The translations under genes and the position numbers were made by a program. Positions 32,639 through 44,326 of a stretch of DNA of 64,000 nucleotides are shown piece after piece. Within the stretch, counting starts at the first letter, position 1; every line of letters starts with the position of its first letter. The stretch spans positions 186,001-250,000 of the forward strand of contig JAHLKC010000047.1 of NCBI GenBank assembly GCA_025449115.1, read 5' to 3'. The notes under the pieces were generated by a model. The model saw only the letters and a program-made list of their open reading frames with translations. It was not told where the DNA came from and did not search any database. Origin of the DNA: Chytridium lagenaria (taxonomy: Eukaryota > Chytridiomycota > Chytridiomycetes > Chytridiales > Chytridiaceae).

Positions 32639-35600
32639 ATGGAGAGCTTCCCGCTAGAATATGTTCTTCACCATGTGCCCTTAATGGCCGTGTTCGGTCT
32701 TTCCCTTCTGGATGGTGAGTGTCTGTGTTGAATGCATGATCACTCAAAAAGTCAAAGAAGGGTCAGTCAAAAAGAACATCGCTACAACACTCTTGGCTAA
32801 AAACTCTACCACCGTGTGGGATGCCGCCGCATCGGCGGCTAAGGCTGGGTTTGGCCAACAGCATGGGTTCTTCCATGTGGTGTTATGGGAGAAGGTGGGT
32901 TTCGCACAATTACCGATCTCTTACGCAACCGCAGAGCCATGTATTGCCAGGACGGAAACCTGTGCTGCCACCAACAAACCGACCAGTACCTGTTACCCAT
33001 TCCATATTATCACCATTAAATCCATCGTCGGTTTTGCATCCGGATGGCATCATGACACCAGCATGGGTCAAGAGACACCGGGAGGAAATACCTCCGTCGT
33101 TGTATCCTTTTTCGAGTTGCATCTTGCTACAGCTGAAGAAAAGTCAACGCCTCAAGGATACCATTGAGAGGGAAAAGGATGCATGATGATTCAAGAGATT
33201 AATGAAAAGAGGTTTGCTTCAGCCATTCATCATACGCTGATACTTTATCAGGAGAAACGCTCAGGATCGCGGTATCAAGTTTGCCGCCGTTATTATTCTT
33301 TCCGTCAACCCTCAAGGTATATTAAGCGAGCAATTTGCAATAACATGTTAGAAATCTCGAACCTCGAGGATCGGCTCACCTTCATCAGACGTGGATCTAG
33401 TCTGGATACCAAAAACACCCTCTTTGTTTTACCTCCATCCTCATACGCAAGTGCAAATGATATTCAGGAATTCGTTGCAAAGTAAAGTTCAAACTTTGCA
33501 GTATTAACCTCCTCAGCCTGCAACGTCAATTGCACGAGAATGCGATAAATTACTACAGAGAACACGGCAAACGCATAAAGAAGAAGAAATCAAAACTTCC
33601 GGCTGCACCTTTGCGACCTCCCGTGATGTCACCGATGGTACCGCAGCTTGGATCCGCTGGAGGACAATCTGCCGCGAAACCACTTAACCCGGTCGGATGG
33701 AGCATTCGATATGATTATAAGATGGGTGTTTTTGCCGAATTTAGACAAGAACTTGAAGCCGCAATAAGGTAGATTTTTAGCGCTATCGGTGACTAATCCA
33801 GTGTACAGGCATTACGAGGGAGCTTACCAATCTCTGGTCGATATGTTCCATTCGTCTCTTTCTGGAGGATTCTTTGCTCCAGGTGGCGGTGGATCTTCTG
33901 GAACGGACTTTTTGGTCCCTTTTTCTGCACGTTGGAATGAAGCAAGGATATTGGTGGACTCTATCAATTTAAGGGTAATCGGATTCAAATATTTTTAAGG
34001 CTTAATAGCGCTAGATCTGCAAACTATCGCTTTACACGGAGGCAGCAGTACCTGCACTTCAGCAACTCCACAAACATATTTCGAACTTCCGTGGACTTCC
34101 TGAGTTTGCGGGGACTGTCACAAATCTTCTGGATAACTTTGACCCGCCGACAGAGGGTTTAGGATTCCTTGGGAATGTAACGGGAGGAGGATCGTTTGAT
34201 TATTGGGCATGGACGTCGAAACAGTTGAGGACATAAGCTATTCCAAATCTTATGCCTCTAGGATATCGCATATTTGCGGAGCTCGTCAAAATTGCCACTT
34301 CGAAATTGGGACTTAAGGTCCCGTATCCTCCCCTGGTTCAATCCCAAACGCGACGCAAAACGCTTCCGCTGCTACCCAATCTCTGCTAAACACAATCTCG
34401 AACACCCAGCATGAAACGTTATCACTGGCGGTGAAGTTCCTGTTGCCACTTTTGGACCTTTCTCTGCATCTAACCCCTTACAATGTCGTGCAACATGCTG
34501 GATTCTATTACTTCGTTGCAGCGCGTTGCGCAGAAGAGCGGTGGCGAAAAGTGAAGGATGGAGAAAGAGCAGTACGTCGTCTCTGACGCCATTACTACCG
34601 ACTGCTGCTGCCGCTCCAGGATCTCGGCCGAATCCGTTGTCGTATTTAGTAAGTGATCTCCTACTCGATTTCATTAATTGATTTTACGAAGGCAACCCCA
34701 TGACCCCTACGTCAACAACCGCCGCATCACACTCTGCAGTATCCTTTCAGAACAAAAGAAGATTGACCACGGCGCCGTCATCATTGACCTTCTCACTAAA
34801 TCCTACCGAGCAATTTAAAGCCTACCGCTCCGGCCGCATGACCCTTTACCTTGCATCCGAAATCGCTCGTATCTATGAAGCTGCCGGGAAGCATGAGATG
34901 GCATTACCTTTTTCGGACGCATCAAACGCACGTATCGGAATGAAAATTGGCCAGAGATTGTACGGAGTATTCTGGAGATTAGTGTTCGATGTGGAAAGAA
35001 CCTTGCGCAACGGGAGACAGTTGTGGAATGCCTTGTGGAAATGCTGAGTGAATGGATGACGGGCGATAAGGGGACTAGGAAGGTGGTTTTGGAGGAGATT
35101 TTGAGTATACTTAGAGCGGAGGAAGGATGGGCGAGGCAGGCTCCTCGCCCGTCAATGCTGAAAGTACCGATTGATGTCGATCAAATTCATGGGTTCCTGA
35201 GCTGCAGTGTACAGTTTCGTAAAGTCAATGGATTTGTAGGAGTGCCGGCTGTTTTTCAGGTACCATAGCTGGAGACGGTGGGACTAGCCACCAGTACCGT
35301 TACGGCTTTCCAGGATCCGTGTCAACTTTTCACATCGGTCATTTGATCACGTCTGGGTAGACAATGGAGGTGCTGACGCCATATCGATCAAGAAACCGAA
35401 ATTCCAGTGGTTAGATTGTTCCGCTGTGGCGCGTGAAAAGGATCCGGATCCTTTGGCTCCGAGTTCGTCGCTTTCGCCTACAGGGGAGATGGAGAGGAGG
35501 AGGTGGCTTACGAAGACGGATTTGGAGGTGACCCTGGATGTAGAAAGGTGTTTGAGTCGGTAGTGGTGTAGACACGGATTTGGAGGATGCCGAAGAATGT

Positions 35601-37351
35601 GAAAGGTGTGTTGATGCCGTCAAAGCATACGTCCAGGGTTATTTTGCCTTCAGATGCACAGCACGGTTTTTTAATGCTTGATGGATTTGGAGAGCAATCT
35701 TCTATTCGAGTCATGAGAAGGCAGCCGAATCTGAGTATGTCACTGAAGCATTTCACCGCCCGGTCTTCTCGACGAAATTTACCCATCACACTCGAAATCG
35801 TGAATGATGAGACGGAAGATATATTTGCATTTGCAGATCTCGAGTTTCGTGGATCTATGAGCGTGATAGCACAGGTTCTAGCTCTATCATATATCTCATT
35901 GATGGTAATGCTGTTTTTATTTAGATTCATCGAGTCAGATCTCTCTTGATGCCGCAAAGCTTTTGGCCCATAACAACGCGTCATCAGCAGACTTGCTTGC
36001 CGACATTAACGAAGGATCTCCCACTGGCACAGTCAAGACTTCAATTTGGGCGTTATTGGCCCTGGAAAATCCACAACTCTCAATTCTATATTCGTGCAAC
36101 AAAGAACCTTTCCGAGCGCGTCCTGTACGCCACGATTATCTACCGCCTCAGTTCCGAAGTCAAACAAGGCGACGCCTCCGTCCTCCTCCCGTCACCTCCT
36201 CATCTTCACCTAACGCACCGACCTGTTTTTCCGCAAAAACGAAACCCTCCGCATCCAATTTGCTCGCGCTTTTGACGCAACATTTCAAACGCGTCGATGG
36301 CCGGGGTCCGCGTTTCCTGAGGATTTTAGGTGTGACGAGGTTGGGAGGAAGGAGGAGGAGGGAGATGCGTTGGTTGGGGATCATCCGTCTCAGGCTGGAT
36401 TGTTGGCGTCGAGGTTTGAGGAGATTGGACGGAGAGGGTTGAGAAGTGGGATTGCTTGTTGCGTTGAAAGCGAGTGGGAGTTGGGCTACGGAGATTGAAG
36501 AGGTGGAGCTTGTGGGGCGCGTAGAGGCGGTGCAGAGTATGTTTCAGTGAAGGTGGAGGAGACGGGAGCTTCGCAGAAGATTTGTTTGGGAGGTAACGAC
36601 CAACCTTGGAATGATAATGTACTTACTTGATTCTAGTTTGGGAGCCTGGAATATTTACAATTTAAGCTTTAATATTTCGGTTAGCAGAGAGGTGGTTAAT
36701 CAAATTGATGAAATTGGTTGGGAAGTCTTCGACTGAAGTGGAGGTGATAACATAGAGTCTTTCGATCATGTTTGGCTGATCAATCTTAGACGACGTGCTA
36801 CTGAAGGAGAGCTCCCTCTCTGGGTCGAGACTGTTGTCAAGATTCCTAAACTGAGTCCTAGCACAAGAAGATATTTGGGCGTACGTTCGTAAGTGTTATA
36901 GAGATATTCACTATCAAAGCTCAACTATGCCTTTTAGATGTCTCCGACGCCATAATCAAAGGAATCCCTTCACCCTCGAATACTTTCTCCAAAATCTCAC
37001 CCTCAACGTTGCCGAAGTCTCCGTCTACGTTGAAGCATCCGAAAGTTTCGTTTACAGCGGCATGCGTCGCACCACGTTCCGTCTCCTCCCTCTTTCCTCT
37101 ACAGTCTCATGTACACGTGTTTCCCGTTAGCTTCTGGGAGATGTTATCTGCCGCGATTGAGGATTCATAAACGGTTGCAGGGGCAGAGTCATGCGTTGCC
37201 GCCGAGTTCATCCATGGCTTCGATTGCGGAAGAGGCAAATGCCGCGGCGTCGACGGAGGGAGAGGAGATTGGGGTTGTGGCTTTGGGGGCTGGACAGAAG
37301 GATGGGGCGCTTTATGTGTATGTGAGGCCGAGAGTGGATAACGTCTTTTGA
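32639..37351 (+). CDS. TRAPPC11: TRAPP complex subunit 11 (foie gras family)
   Basis: TRAPPC11 is a large subunit of the TRAPPIII tethering complex acting between ER and Golgi. The ATG at 32639 gives MESFPLEYVLHHVPLMAVFG. Landmarks follow in the family's order: NTLFVLPPSSYASANDIQEF, NYYREHGKRIKKKKSKLP, GWSIRYDYKMGVFAEFRQEL, FSARWNEARILVDSINLR, SFDYWAWTSKQ, a FYYFVAARCAEERWRK block, TEQFKAYRSGRMTLYLASEI followed by ARIYEAAGKHEMAL, MLSEWMTGDKGTRKVVLEEI, RATKNLSERVLYATIIYRLS, and the C-terminal beta region EYFLQNLTLNVAEVSVYVEA and ESFVYSGMRRTTFRLLPLSS. The stop is near 37351. Introns and more than ten small breaks make exact exons uncertain. The co-linear match over 4.7 kb makes the identity secure. 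Confidence 0.83.
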
Positions 37352-37876
37352 GACGTAAGGTAGATGTGTCTAGGGACCTTCGATATCAAGCCATAAATAT
37401 ATAATATCTGCTTTTCCGGTATATCTCATAACTATATATCGGCCGCTTGCTCACAGTGCATATTCCAGATTTTGAAAGTTGGTGAAGATGGAAACATGTT
37501 GCAAAACAACATGTGGTTATAGGCAAATTGTGTTTTGGGGTACTTAATGGGATGTCTCATGCAATCACACATTATCAAGTAATGCGCATATGTAAAGCAT
37601 TCTAATTCAATCCAATTATGTGTTTGGGCTACAAACAAAAGGATGTTCATCCGTTTATTCGGCACAACGCAAAAATAATAAACCAGGCGAAACGTGCGAG
37701 GAGGAAATCTTGAAACTCAGAAAGAAATTAGAAAAGGGGTGGTTAGGCTTCGGAGAAAAAACCAAAACTGACAACGAGGGGAAGATAAAGAGCACTACAG
37801 TAACCAAAATGGGAATTATAAACACTACAAACAAAAAAAAGAATTGTTTTGGTAAATAGACAGACAGATTGCGAGA
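37352..37876. other. intergenic region between convergent genes
   Basis: AT-rich spacer with A-runs near 37830-37845. It carries the 3' ends of TRAPPC11 (+) and the methyltransferase (-). Nothing else is seen. Confidence 0.4.
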
Positions 37877-38894
37877 TCACCAATGGCCCAACATGCACTG
37901 CAAAGCCAACTCCACCTGCTCCGATCCCCCTGGCTTTCTAAACTTCAACGCAAATCTGTCTGTTCTAATCTGCGGCATATCCTGCTGCCAAGCGGGTCCA
38001 GTCCTTTCATCCATCGGATCTCTGAACCCAGTAAAAGAGTCGACAAGTTCAAATCCAAACGTCGTCACCTCCGCCACAACGGTCACCTCATCAATTCTAT
38101 GCAGTGCCTTTGTCATGGAGGATCCGGAACCATCAATCGCGGCATGGTCGATCACAACGAGACATCCACCGGGACGGAGAAGACGGTAGGCGGTTTGAAG
38201 GAAGGAAGCAGTGTCGGAGGGGCCAGAGAGTTCAGAGATGGCGTCGTGGTAGTTGCTGTAGGTGAAGACGAGGTCAAACATATTGTCCCAGCCGGCCCAG
38301 GTTGTCCGGCAACCGGTACATTTTGGGTCATCACACATTGGAGGAACGGCCGGCGTAGGGTTTCCGTAATCAGAGAAGAAGAATCGCAGAGGACCATTCT
38401 GTATAACAATAAGGCGATTAAAAAAACTTTAGCAGTAATAATAACATAGTAAGTAAAAAAAAAAAAGTGCTTACAGGATTAGTTCCGTTCGGGTTCTGGG
38501 TCTTATCGGTTAATGTAAGTCGCCTCTGGATAAGCGGCTCTAAAATCGCGAAAGTAAAAGAGGAATCAGTACAACGCCTCAACTCATGCAAATAACCAAA
38601 AAAGGAAAGATGAACATATGTGGGAAAGGAGTTACCTGCATACGGCCTCCAGAACGCTACATTATGGCACCACACAGGTAAGGTCGTCAACGGCACAAAC
38701 AGTGTTGCCCAGTACCCATCCCAGCTCGAGAAATCCAAGATACGATGATTCGGTTTAATATCCAAAAAGCGTATCAAGTCCAAAGGAGCCCTGTTCAAGT
38801 CTCTTGCCCGATCGTTAGGAAGACGATTTGGCGAGGTGAGGACAGTCATTACAGACTTGGTTGTGGCCTCATATTGGGCCGCTTCGTCGAGCAT
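37877..38894 (-). CDS. SAM-dependent methyltransferase, COG4798-like
   Basis: The ATG at 38894 gives MLDEAAQYEATTKSVMTVLT. It continues with SPNRLPNDRARDLNRAPLDL and NHRILDFSSWDGYWATLFVP, a class I SAM-binding motif with a less common DFSSWDG loop instead of the usual ELGAGGG. Two introns precede the C-terminal exon, whose ordered motifs are DNMFDLVFTYSNYHDAI, AYRLLRPGGCLVVIDHAAID, TKALHRIDEVTVVAEV, FGFELVDSFTGFRDP and RTDRFALKFRKPGG, ending at 37877. The VIDHAA...LHRID...FRDP series is characteristic, from memory, of a mostly bacterial family of predicted methyltransferases. All exons appear in frame. Function and substrate are unknown, and bacterial origin is an inference. Confidence 0.72.
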
Positions 38895-39370
38895 TTGTGG
38901 ATAGTAAAGCGATTGAAGCGGGAGATGCTATAAAGACTTTAAGAAAACCACGGTTCAACAAAATGGAAGTGGTTACAACTAAGAAGATGAGAGAAACAAA
39001 TGATAAAGCTCGACAAAATCCCTGTTCGTGAATGCTCCTTCCTTCTTCATATTCTGGACCTCCATGGACAGCTTTTCCAATACTCAAACAAAATATATGC
39101 TTGTCGTCATTACCGGGCATTCGCTGGATGATCTTTATAATTGTAGGTCATCTCCGGAACTTCAATGTCTTTGCTGCCCTTCCCCCTACATCCATCCGCC
39201 AAGGAATTGCATGCCAGAATATCTCATCAGTTCCACCTCCCCCCACCTCCTTCAACCCCTCCACCTTCTCCCATCAACCCAACCAACCAAAACCCTCCCT
39301 CCCCACCCCTCTTAGCCCCCTGTTAACCTCCCTATTTATGCACCCGTCAAGAAACACACCTTTAACCTTG
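38895..39370. promoter_or_regulatory. divergent intergenic region
   Basis: Spacer between the methyltransferase start (-) and the weak ORF at 39371 (+). It includes a CT/CCA-rich stretch at 39180-39320. A plus-strand open frame runs through part of it but has the composition of C-rich non-coding sequence. Confidence 0.35.
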
Positions 39371-39932
39371 ATGCGCACGCCTGATGTGGGGCTGCAACGA
39401 AATTTACTAATAAGGAAATTTGAATTATCCACTTTCCGATCCCAGAATCGAGCCCGTCATCCTCTTTCCTCCTCAGGACATCTCGTCGCAGCGCTCTACA
39501 GTGCTGAAGGCACCAGCGACCTTCCTGAATCTCATGAGTCTACATCTCCCGCAACCTCTGAAATCTCTGCAATGGTTTATCGACAGCGCCTTTAAAAGAA
39601 ATATAACAGTTTCTCAGGTACCGCATTTGCAATCGGCAATGGGGTTTAGACCTGCTCATCCGGAGGATACCGTACGATGGCGAATTACCGGGAATCAGGC
39701 TCTTCCATCTGTATTTGACACTCATTCGCTATTTACCTTAACAACTTCGGCCTCTTTTGCAGTGTCCTCTCGAATCTTATCCTCGATGCTTTCAAATATC
39801 GCCAACGTGCTTTGTGACGAAAACTTCCCACATAAACGGGGAATTTCCCTAGACGTCATAATAACCTCCCTTAAGAGCGCACACTTTATATTTGAGTACA
39901 CTGGAAGGGAGTCGGGAGAGCCGGAAAACTGA
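39371..39932 (+). CDS. Hypothetical protein
   Basis: The ATG at 39371 gives MRTPDVGLQRNLLIRKFELS. A shift near 39460 joins it to a frame open to 39932, with LMSLHLPQPLKSLQWFIDS, MGFRPAHPEDTVRWRITGNQ and SSRILSSMLSNIANVLCDEN. The second part has a normal amino-acid balance with alternating hydrophobic residues, so a folded helical protein is possible. No family is recognised. The gene stands between a methyltransferase (-) and the SR-25 gene (+). Confidence 0.35.
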
Positions 39933-40573
39933 TGATGAGACAAGAATCGCTATGCTTTTTTCGAGGGTTCAATTATTATATTTGCTATTTCAGGACGGCG
40001 TCTCATGGGTTTATCTCCAGTATATTTGATTGCAGCATCAAAAGTTGAGTGAGCTTTGTAGACCCATATTCGTACGCGTTCCCTGTCTCGCATTTGTATG
40101 ACTGAATTAAGGTCGCGTCACCTAATGGACACTTATCGGAATCGGCCTTTTTTTGTAGCCTTCTTTACACTCCTTACCGATGCAAGTGTTATGAAGAAGG
40201 CTGTTATGCAGTTAATGACAAAGAAAGTGAATGGTCGTCGTCACCCCGACCCCCCGTTAAGCCTTTGAAGTTTTTAAATTTAAGTCTATGAGAAGTGATT
40301 AAAGGCTATTCTACACTGTGAATCCGAGACGTTAAGGGATGTTGGAAGGCTCATTAAAGTACTTTGCTCTTTTCATTAAAACCTGTTTAAATTATTATCG
40401 AGACGTCAATACAACGCGACTATCTCTACATACGAGAACAAACGCCTGGCGCGCTTTTAACACGCATGTAGAATAATACCACAACTCTTCTAGTAGTTAT
40501 GTGCTGGATAAAAACACCCCCTTTGCAATCACCAGCTAGCTCAATTTGCTGCTTGAACAATTTTGGATGAATA
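39933..40573. other. intergenic region
   Basis: AT-rich spacer upstream of the SR-25 gene. No splice-consistent exon, RNA gene or repeat is seen. It presumably contains the SR-25 promoter. Confidence 0.4.
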
Positions 40574-41986
40574 ATGGGAGATAGACAGCGAAGCAGCGGA
40601 CACCGGAGCAGAGGAGGGTCAACGGAGAGGAGCCATCGAAGTGGGAGAAGAGGCCACGAAGGCCATGATGGGGATAAACGCAGAGAACCATCAAAGCATG
40701 TATCCAAATCATTATCCAGACGGACCGACAAGCATGCATCAAGGAGACGACAGAGACGGAGCTCATCCACGTCATCCACTTCTTCATCGTCATCGTCGTC
40801 ATCGTCGTCATCATCTTCGTCAAGTGATTCATATCATCAGAGAAGAAGCAGAGTGAAACGCCGTGGACGGTCATCGTCGTCGTCATCGGATTCGTCGCAC
40901 CATGAGAGGTCTCGTGGGAAAAGGAGTAGGAGACGGGATTCCTCAACGTCGAGTGACACGTCAGAGTCGAGCGGAATGGAGGAAAGGAGGAAGAGAAAGG
41001 TTGAGAAGAAGCAGCGTGAGGTGAAGGGGGATAGAAAGCGGGAAAGGGGACGGCGGGATGATGAAGTGAGAGATGAAGGTGGAAAAAGACGGCGTGGGGA
41101 ATATCATGAGCGCGGGGCAGAGAAAAGGCGGAAAGGAGATGAAGAGAGTTATAGAGAAGAAAGGGACGGTATTAGAGATGAGAGGGGACGAGATACAAGA
41201 AGTGGTAGAAAAGATGAGGTGGATGATTTCAGAAAGGACACGAAAAGAAGAGCTGATGCAAACTCCACTCGAGACGAAAAAAAGAAGCCACATGAAACAG
41301 AACGATACCGCAATGACCCCCTTGACACGCACAAGAACACGCCAGCTTCAACAACAAATCTTACCATCATGTCCCCCGCCCCACCCGTAGACGATTGGAT
41401 TGAGAAACACACCTCCCCACCACCACCCGCGTCCAAGAAAAAGAAAAAGGAGAAAAAGGAGAAAAAGGAGAAAAGGCCGAAAAAGGACAAGAAAAAACAC
41501 TTCACCACCCTTTCCATCTTTGAAAGCATGGATGAAGCTTTAAAGATCCCACCACCTGTAGAACAAGGAGAACAAGATCAAGGACCACCCGAACCCTCTG
41601 CAACAACAGCCTCTCAACCTCTTTCCAAACCCAGTCGAAACCGTCGATCGACGATCCCACAACGTCTTGAAGAGTAATAAACAGGAGCAGAGCGTGCTGA
41701 GGAGAGAGAGGGATCCTTATACTGGACGGATGAGGTTAGTTTAAATATGTGTTTATGATAGGTGGTTGACGGTTATTTTTTCTTTTGTAGATTGATAAAG
41801 GGGACTGGGGAGATTATAGAGGAGATTGTGCCGCTGGAACAACAGATTGCGATTAATAAATTGGCGACGCAGGGGGATGGAGCGAGTTATAGCAAATCTA
41901 TGGCATGGTTGGAGGATTCAATAAATAAAATTGACGACGGCATTTGCACCCAACAAAACGCAAAAAGACGCGTCAAGTTTGTGTGA
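40574..41986 (+). CDS. SR-25 / ARL6IP4-like arginine-serine-rich protein
   Basis: The ATG at 40574 starts an Arg/Ser-rich chain with a run of serines written in TCA/TCG/TCT codons (about 40775-40830), then a Lys/Arg/Glu-rich region and a Lys-rich tract near 41440-41500. The conserved C-terminal block begins IPQRLEE. After a break of two bases near 41673 it reads NKQEQSVLRRERDPYTGRMR, then an intron at 41735-41790, then LIKGTGEIIEEIVPLEQQIA and INKLATQGDG, ending RRVKFV. This matches the SR-25 domain of ARL6IP4/SRrp37 proteins, nuclear speckle proteins linked to splicing regulation. Intron phase agrees. The unshifted frame would stop at 41677 and lose the only conserved domain, so the break is probably a sequencing error. 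Confidence 0.8.
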
Positions 41987-42187
41987 TATGAAGGAAAAGG
42001 GGGCGCTTCTATATTTAAATACTGCGTTTTCATCAAAGACAATCACCAAATGGGGAAAACTAAAACAGAACAAAAAGACGGAAGCAGTAAAGTACATCGT
42101 CATTTAGGGGGGTGGGGTAAAATACGGTATGGAATAATAAACTAAAAAATGTCGTTATGTAATGGAGAGGGTAAGCGGGGAATGTGT

Positions 42188-43432
42188 TCAATCATCATCT
42201 TCATCATCATCACGGATATCTCCTTCAACCTTCTTCTCCACCAACGCCTTAAATACCATTTTCACAATCTATGCAGAAAACACGTCAGGGATAAAGTAAC
42301 GAAAGAGAGGGGGCGGGGAAAGAAAATTGACATACCAGATACCCCCAGTAGTAATGTAACGCACAAAGCACACACAACAACGCAATACAAGCCCAATTCA
42401 TCTCCCAATGTCCATACGGAATCATCGACCCATCCTCATGATAAGCGTAAAGTGGGGATGCGGTGATAACGTAAACGGGGAAAATGAAATTCCTCGTCAC
42501 AAGAAACACCACCGCGAATTGCGCGAAAAACAAATCCGCCATCTATGAAAAAAAAAGAGAGAGAGGGGTTAAATTAAATTTCGACGAAGAGTATAACGGA
42601 ACGGGGTTGCGGTGGCGGGGTGTACATACTCTTTGGTTCCCCGTGTACACAAACATCTTTGCAATCTCCATGAACGGATCCGAGACATCATGGAGAAGAA
42701 GAATGACAGCACCAATACGATATAATCCCAAAAAGTAACTCGCAAGAATAATGACAACAGTGGTGATATGATGAATGAGTAACGCGACAATGTCCTTTTG
42801 CTTTGGGTCAAAAAAGACAGAGAAAGCATATACGCGCAACTCCCAAAACTCATTTGGTAGTATGTATTGACCATGAACCTTTTAAAAGAAACCCTTGTTA
42901 AAGAAGTTGCGGGAAGGGGGGATACGTTACGATAGGTTATGCTCTTCCGGCCAGCCTTGGAAATAGAGACGAGGGGTCAAGTCCAGTATTCTTGGGACAG
43001 GGTGTAAAATCCATAGCGGACATGATGAAGAAGTTGGTAAACTTCCATGAGACGTTACAAACTTTTTAAAGTTTTTAGGAAGTTTCTTGTCTGCAACCGT
43101 AGTGGTTGGTGCGTCTTTCTTTTCCGGTTTGCCCGTCTTTCGTTCTTTAATCCATTGGATCCGTTTTGATTTGTGGATGCTGTTTGATCCGTTGGCCTTG
43201 GGAATGCCGTTACCGTTTTTGATCCGTCTTTGATGGTGGGGTGGGAGGATCTCTGACGAGATGGAGAGCGACGGGCTGGTTGTTGGTATGGGTTAAAACT
43301 AGAATGCATTCTCCATGGTACCTTTATCCAAGCCTTAAACGATGCATGCGCAACAGCCCAAACTAACGTCCAAACTCCAAGTAAATAAACATCCTGTGGG
43401 TAAACAAGATCCTTGTTGAAAAAGATGCCCAT
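42188..43432 (-). CDS. LAG1: Ceramide synthase (LAG1/TLC), copy 1
   Basis: Ceramide synthases are ER membrane enzymes that acylate sphingoid bases. The ATG at 43432 gives MGIFFNKDLVYPQDVYLLG followed by VWTLVWAVAHASFKAWIK. An intron and a hydrophilic linker follow, then WKFTNFFIMSAM, YFQGWPEEHNLS, and the TLC core with its His-His motif: KDIVALLIHHITTVVIILAS, YFLGLYRIGAVILLLHDVSD, PFMEIAKMFVYTGNQ. The C-terminus is FVFL/VTRNFIFPVYVI, YGHWEMN and an acidic tail EGDIRDDDEDDD at 42188-42190, like the casein-kinase-2-type acidic tail of fungal Lag1. Breaks occur near 43060 and 42800. The frame is open upstream to another ATG at 43972, so an N-terminal extension of about 180 residues is possible. 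It is the downstream member of a tandem pair. Confidence 0.85.
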
Positions 43433-44326
43433 CGTGATGATCTTGCGCGCAATAATCACTAGAGGGAGGTGTTTAATGCTTAGGTGAGCGTCGATAGAGA
43501 CGGATGAATGTGGATGTGTGATGGGGGTTGAGGTCCTTCGGTGTTGATGTCGGATTTGATGGGCCCACGTAGCCTTTCGGCAAAATTTTGAATTTTGTTT
43601 TGCAGGAACGAGAGGATGTGGGATGGAAGCGTATGATGTTGGAGGCTTAGCGAGTTGAGTGATGAAGGAACGAGAGATGTTTTGGTTATTGAAGGTGAGG
43701 GGGTGAGGATGGGGGTTAAGCAACGAGATGGGGCGTTTTGTTTCAGTGGAATCAAAAAATGGCGCAAGTGAGAGGTGAGCAGATGGCTCGAGACGCAACC
43801 GAAAAAGGTTTTCTTTTCTGCGATCAGCCTCTTCGGTAATGGCGCAAACTGTCAAGCAGCTCGAGAAACGTGTCATATGCTCTGGGACACCCTGTCCGAC
43901 TTTTTGGACGAAGACGATGGCAGAAAGGGGGTTTGGCCGAGTCCCTCCTTTCCCTGACCCGTTCTCGCGCATGATTCAGAACAAAAAACCATGAAGCGAT
44001 CGAGGCTGGAAAGAAAGACACTTTTCGTGAACTGTTACAGAGTGAAAGTGACTTTGGAAATACTGCTCTTATTACTGCCATAAACAAGGAAGAACGCTTC
44101 GTTCATCCACAAGCACAGAACGAAAAAGGGGGAATCGAAAAAGTAAACGGGGATATGTGAAAAAAAAGGAAAAGAACGCCAATAAAAAACAGAATAGAAA
44201 CCATAAAATAAAAACAAGAAAGCTCGACTAGACACCAACAAACGGACTTCAAGTCCGTTAAATAATAAAAAAACGGAAGGGTAATCGGTTAAAAATAAAG
44301 AAAAGAACACGCAAGTGAAAGGCTGC

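Noticed and set aside
42149..42738. Plus-strand open frames over the ceramide synthase 3' end
   Set aside because: Antisense to TLC-domain exons and low-complexity in composition.
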